DNA of 64,000 nucleotides from Frateuria defendens (GTDB lineage: Bacteria > Pseudomonadota > Gammaproteobacteria > Xanthomonadales > Rhodanobacteraceae), in assembly GCF_001182895.1 (NCBI RefSeq), contig NZ_LFQR01000004.1, forward strand, positions 62,001 to 126,000, in the 5' to 3' direction. The position numbers and the translations under genes are program-made. Every line of letters begins with the position of its first letter. Positions within the stretch are counted from its first letter, which is position 1. This document shows positions 61,577 to 64,000 of the stretch, one piece after another. The notes beneath the pieces are model-generated. The model had not been told where the DNA came from. It worked only from the letters and a program-made list of their open reading frames with translations, and made no database searches.

Positions 61577-63562
61577 ATGTCCCTCCGCCTCGCCCCGCTG
61601 GCCCTCGCCGCCGCCCTGCTCGCCGGCTGCGCCGGCCAGACCTTCCGGCCCGGCCAGCTGCCCGACGGCGCGCGCGCCGACGTGGCGATCCTGGAAACCA
61701 CCGACGTGCACGCCAACGTGCTCAGCTACGACTACTTCAAGCAGAAGGCCGACGCCTCGCTGGGCTACGAGCGCACCGCCACCCTGATCCGCCGCGCCCG
61801 CGCGGAGTTTCCCAACACCGTGCTGCTGGACAGCGGCGACACCATCCAGGGCACCGTGCTGGCCGACTGGCAGGCCAGGGTGAAGCCGGTCGGCTGCGGC
61901 GAGGAGCTGGCCATCTACAAGGCCATGGACGCGCTCGGCTACGACGGCGGCACCGCCGGCAACCACGAGTTCAACTACGGCCTGCCGTTCCTCTCCCAGG
62001 TCACCGGCACGCCGATGAACGTGGACGGCGGCGTCGCGCAGCGCTGCGCCGGACCGCATTTCCCGCTGGTGCTGGCCAACGTGTACAGCGCCCGCGACGG
62101 CCAGCCGATCTTCCCGCCGTGGACGGTGATCACCAAGACCGTCGCGGCCTACACGCCCGACGGCAGCAAGCTCGAAGTGCCGCTGAAGATCGGCCTGATC
62201 GGCTTCACCCCGCCGCCGATCCTGCAGTGGGACCGGCAGAACCTCGCCGGCAAGGTCACCGTGAGCGGCGTGGTGGAGGCGGCGAAACGCTACCTGCCGC
62301 CGCTTCAGGCCCAGCACCCGGACCTGATCGTGGCCGTGCTGCACGGCGGCCTCGACACCCACCCCTACGACGGCGGCATGGAGAACGGCGGCTGGTACCT
62401 CGCCGGCCTGCCCGGCATCGACGCGCTGCTGCTCGGCCACGCCCACACCGAATTCCCCGGCCCGCACTACGCCGGCCTGAAGGACGTGGACGCCACGCGC
62501 GGCTTCGTGCGCGGCACGCCGGCGGTGATGGGCGGCTTCTTCGGCAAGGACCTCGGCGTGATCAAGCTGGCGCTGGAACGCCACGGCGGCCGCTGGACGG
62601 TGGACAAGGCCGACACCCACAGCGAGGTGCGCCCGATCTGCCCGAAGAAGAACGACTGCGTACCGGCCGACCCCGCCATCGCGCCGCTGGTGGCCCCGGC
62701 GCACCGGGCGGCGATGGCCTATGTCGACACGCCCATCGGCGAGAGCGCGCTGCGCCTGTCCAGCTACTTCGCCGACGAAGGCGACAGCAGCGCGCTGGCC
62801 GCCGTCAACGCGGCGCAGGCCGACTACGTGCGGCGCGAGTTGCCCAAGTTCCACCCGGAGCTGGCCGGCATGCCGGTGCTCTCGGCCGCCGCCGCCTTCC
62901 GCACCGGCTTCGGCGGCCCGGAGGACTACACCGACGTGCCGCCCGGCCCGCTCACCCTGCGCAACGCGGCCGACCTGTACTTCTATCCGAACACGCTGAG
63001 CGCGGTGAAGGTGGACGGCGCCGGGCTCCGCGCCTGGCTGGAGAAGGCCGCCGAGCGCTTCAACCGCCTCGACCCCGCGCAGGCCGGCGAGCAGCCGCTG
63101 ATCGGCAAGGACCTGCCCGGCTACAACTTCGACCAGTTGCAAGGCGCGGGCCTGGCCTACGTGATCGACCCCAGCCGGCCGGCCGGTGCGCGCATCACCG
63201 CGCTCACCTGGCAGGGCCGGCCGGTGCCGGCGGCGCAGACCTTCGTGGTCGCCACCAACAACTACCGCGCCAGCGGCGGCGGCAACTTCCCGGGCCTCGA
63301 CGGCCGCAACGTCGTGCTGGCCGCGCCCGACGGCGCGCGCGAGATCCTGGCCGCCTGGCTCAAGCGCCAGGGCCGCCTCGACGCCGCCGCCCTGCCCCCG
63401 CGCGCCTGGCGCTTCGCGCCGCTGAAGACCCGCGGCCCGGTGGTCTTCACCAGCGCCAGCGGCAAGCAGGCCATCGCCCGCGCGGCCGGCCTCGAAGGCA
63501 TCCGCCAGCTGCGTGACCACGGCGACGGCACCGCCACCTACGCGATCGACCTTTCGCGCTGA
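61577..63562 (+). CDS. cpdB: 2',3'-cyclic-nucleotide 2'-phosphodiesterase/3'-nucleotidase
   Basis: A 661-residue CpdB-type enzyme. Lipobox LLAGC with Cys18 suggests a lipoprotein, where E. coli CpdB is soluble. Metallophosphatase motifs: LETTDVHANV, LLDSGDTIQG, GGTAGNHEFNYG, VAVLHGGLDTHP, LLGHAHTEFP. The C-terminal nucleotidase domain includes ADLYFYPNTLSAVKVDG and ATNNYRASGGGNFPG. It breaks down cyclic and 3'-nucleotides outside the cytoplasm and lets the cell scavenge phosphate and nucleosides. Start ATG 61577 is chosen for the lipoprotein signal. Confidence 0.92.
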   Translation: MSLRLAPLALAAALLAGCAGQTFRPGQLPDGARADVAILETTDVHANVLSYDYFKQKADASLGYERTATLIRRARAEFPNTVLLDSGDTIQGTVLADWQARVKPVGCGEELAIYKAMDALGYDGGTAGNHEFNYGLPFLSQVTGTPMNVDGGVAQRCAGPHFPLVLANVYSARDGQPIFPPWTVITKTVAAYTPDGSKLEVPLKIGLIGFTPPPILQWDRQNLAGKVTVSGVVEAAKRYLPPLQAQHPDLIVAVLHGGLDTHPYDGGMENGGWYLAGLPGIDALLLGHAHTEFPGPHYAGLKDVDATRGFVRGTPAVMGGFFGKDLGVIKLALERHGGRWTVDKADTHSEVRPICPKKNDCVPADPAIAPLVAPAHRAAMAYVDTPIGESALRLSSYFADEGDSSALAAVNAAQADYVRRELPKFHPELAGMPVLSAAAAFRTGFGGPEDYTDVPPGPLTLRNAADLYFYPNTLSAVKVDGAGLRAWLEKAAERFNRLDPAQAGEQPLIGKDLPGYNFDQLQGAGLAYVIDPSRPAGARITALTWQGRPVPAAQTFVVATNNYRASGGGNFPGLDGRNVVLAAPDGAREILAAWLKRQGRLDAAALPPRAWRFAPLKTRGPVVFTSASGKQAIARAAGLEGIRQLRDHGDGTATYAIDLSR

Positions 63563-63663
63563 GCCTCGCCAGGGCCGGCCGGGGCATCCTCGGGCGGCCC
63601 CGAAAAAAATTTTCCGGCGGAGGTAGGGGGGTAGGCGGGGTCCCGCGTTTTACTGGTCAGGGA

Positions 63664-63761
63664 GATGCGTACCGCATCCGTTTTTACCGGGTCGATCCCT
63701 GCTCGACCCGGGCCCCGTGCCAGGACGTGCCGGACCAAAGCCTTCCGCAAGGATGCGGAAG
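63664..63761 (+). terminator. Terminator and two further hairpins upstream of the sigma factor gene
   Basis: GATGCG-TAC-CGCATC (63664-63678) followed by CGTTTTT is a small Rho-independent terminator, about 100 bases after cpdB. Next come a 9-bp hairpin, CCGGGTCGA/TCGACCCGG (63687-63711), and an 8-bp hairpin, CTTCCGCA/TGCGGAAG (63742-63761). The last two could be part of the sigma factor transcript's leader. Confidence 0.6.
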
Positions 63762-63841
63762 CACCCACTTCCATGTCCGCGTTACATGCCGTTACGTTAT
63801 CGTGGCAGCATCTAGACCGGGCAGCACACGGCGGTAGTGCA

Positions 63842-64000
63842 ATGGAATGGGGTACGGCCGAGCGCGACGACTCCGCGCTCCCATCGAGCAACCAGCGGGA
63901 ATTCGAAGCGTTCGTGCGCGGGCAACGCGAGACGCTGGTGGGCTTTCTGCGCCGGCGCTTGCCCTCGGAAGACGATGCCCAGGACATCGCGCAGGAAAGC
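63842..64000 (+). CDS. ECF-type RNA polymerase sigma factor, N-terminal part
   Basis: Fifty-three codons, cut by the right edge. EFEAFVRGQRETLVGFLRRR, then LPSEDDAQDIAQES is the sigma region 2 start of extracytoplasmic-function sigma factors (FecI-like; the DAQDIAQE segment forms the core-polymerase-binding helix). Such genes in this order are usually followed by a fecR-like anti-sigma gene and a TonB receptor, which would lie beyond the window. ATG 63842 is preferred, but the ribosome binding site is weak. Confidence 0.8.
   Translation, partial: MEWGTAERDDSALPSSNQREFEAFVRGQRETLVGFLRRRLPSEDDAQDIAQES

Noticed and set aside
1-64000. CRISPR arrays, insertion sequences, prophage structural genes, rRNA
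   Set aside because: No regularly spaced repeats, no transposase motifs, no phage structural genes and no rRNA sequence were seen. The only mobile-element trace is the integrase remnant.

Overview
The window looks like chromosomal DNA of a high-GC gammaproteobacterium of the Xanthomonadales/Lysobacterales, most likely Rhodanobacteraceae (Dyella, Luteibacter, Rhodanobacter or Frateuria-like). This is inferred from four large TonB-dependent receptors, a complete N-acetylglucosamine (nag) divergon of the Xanthomonas/Shewanella type, a type IV secretion effector with a XVIPCD tail, and short GTAGGAGCGC-type REP palindromes. No 16S or marker gene is present, so the genus is a guess.

Region 1 (1-10.9 kb) is accessory DNA, visibly less GC-rich than the rest. 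It ends at a 32-codon remnant of a tyrosine integrase beside tRNA-Arg(CCG). It holds small oxidoreductases (SDR, NAD(P)-binding, aldo/keto reductase), an SMP-30 hydrolase, two exported cyclophilin-like proteins, an MFS transporter and two related LysR regulators. Several genes are broken: two SDRs with deleted middles and a frameshifted tautomerase. I read it as a decaying genomic island. Region 2 (11-25.5 kb) has two paralogous M61 peptidases around a small outer-membrane barrel gene, an APC permease, and a same-strand row of SbmA/YddA-like ABC transporter, TonB receptor, tldD and pmbA, which may form a peptide uptake and processing module. Region 3 (25.8-29.2 kb) is a MerR-regulator, copA, copZ metal-efflux operon with a textbook MerR-type promoter.

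Region 4 (29.4-42.5 kb) is mixed: a sterol-desaturase pseudogene, a LysR/SDR divergent pair whose SDR seems to have lost its ATG, a nucleotidyltransferase/HEPN toxin-antitoxin pair with a truncated toxin, two TonB receptors of similar type, a TetR/SDR pair, a broken phosphatase and a glycerophosphodiesterase. Region 5 (42.6-44.5 kb) is a probable type IV secretion antibacterial effector (lysozyme-like, peptidoglycan-binding and XVIPCD parts) preceded by an LprI-type lysozyme-inhibitor gene as likely immunity.

Region 6 (44.7-57.3 kb) is the GlcNAc/chitooligosaccharide system. On the minus strand lie a glucokinase-family kinase, a NAG-type TonB receptor, a GH20 hexosaminidase and the NagX acyltransferase. 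On the plus strand lie nagP, nagR, a NagB-II-type deaminase and nagA. The two sides diverge around NagR-like palindromes at 52.2 and 52.45 kb. Together they import chitooligosaccharides, cleave them, take up and phosphorylate GlcNAc, then deacetylate and deaminate it. Region 7 (57.5-64 kb) encodes extracytoplasmic phosphoesterases (a nucleotide-pyrophosphatase-type phosphodiesterase, an LtaS-like sulfatase and a CpdB-type lipoprotein) and the start of an ECF sigma factor after a hairpin-rich leader.

The window is rich in recent gene decay: at least six genes show internal deletions, frameshifts, truncation or a lost start codon, while the nag, cop and tldD/pmbA genes look intact.
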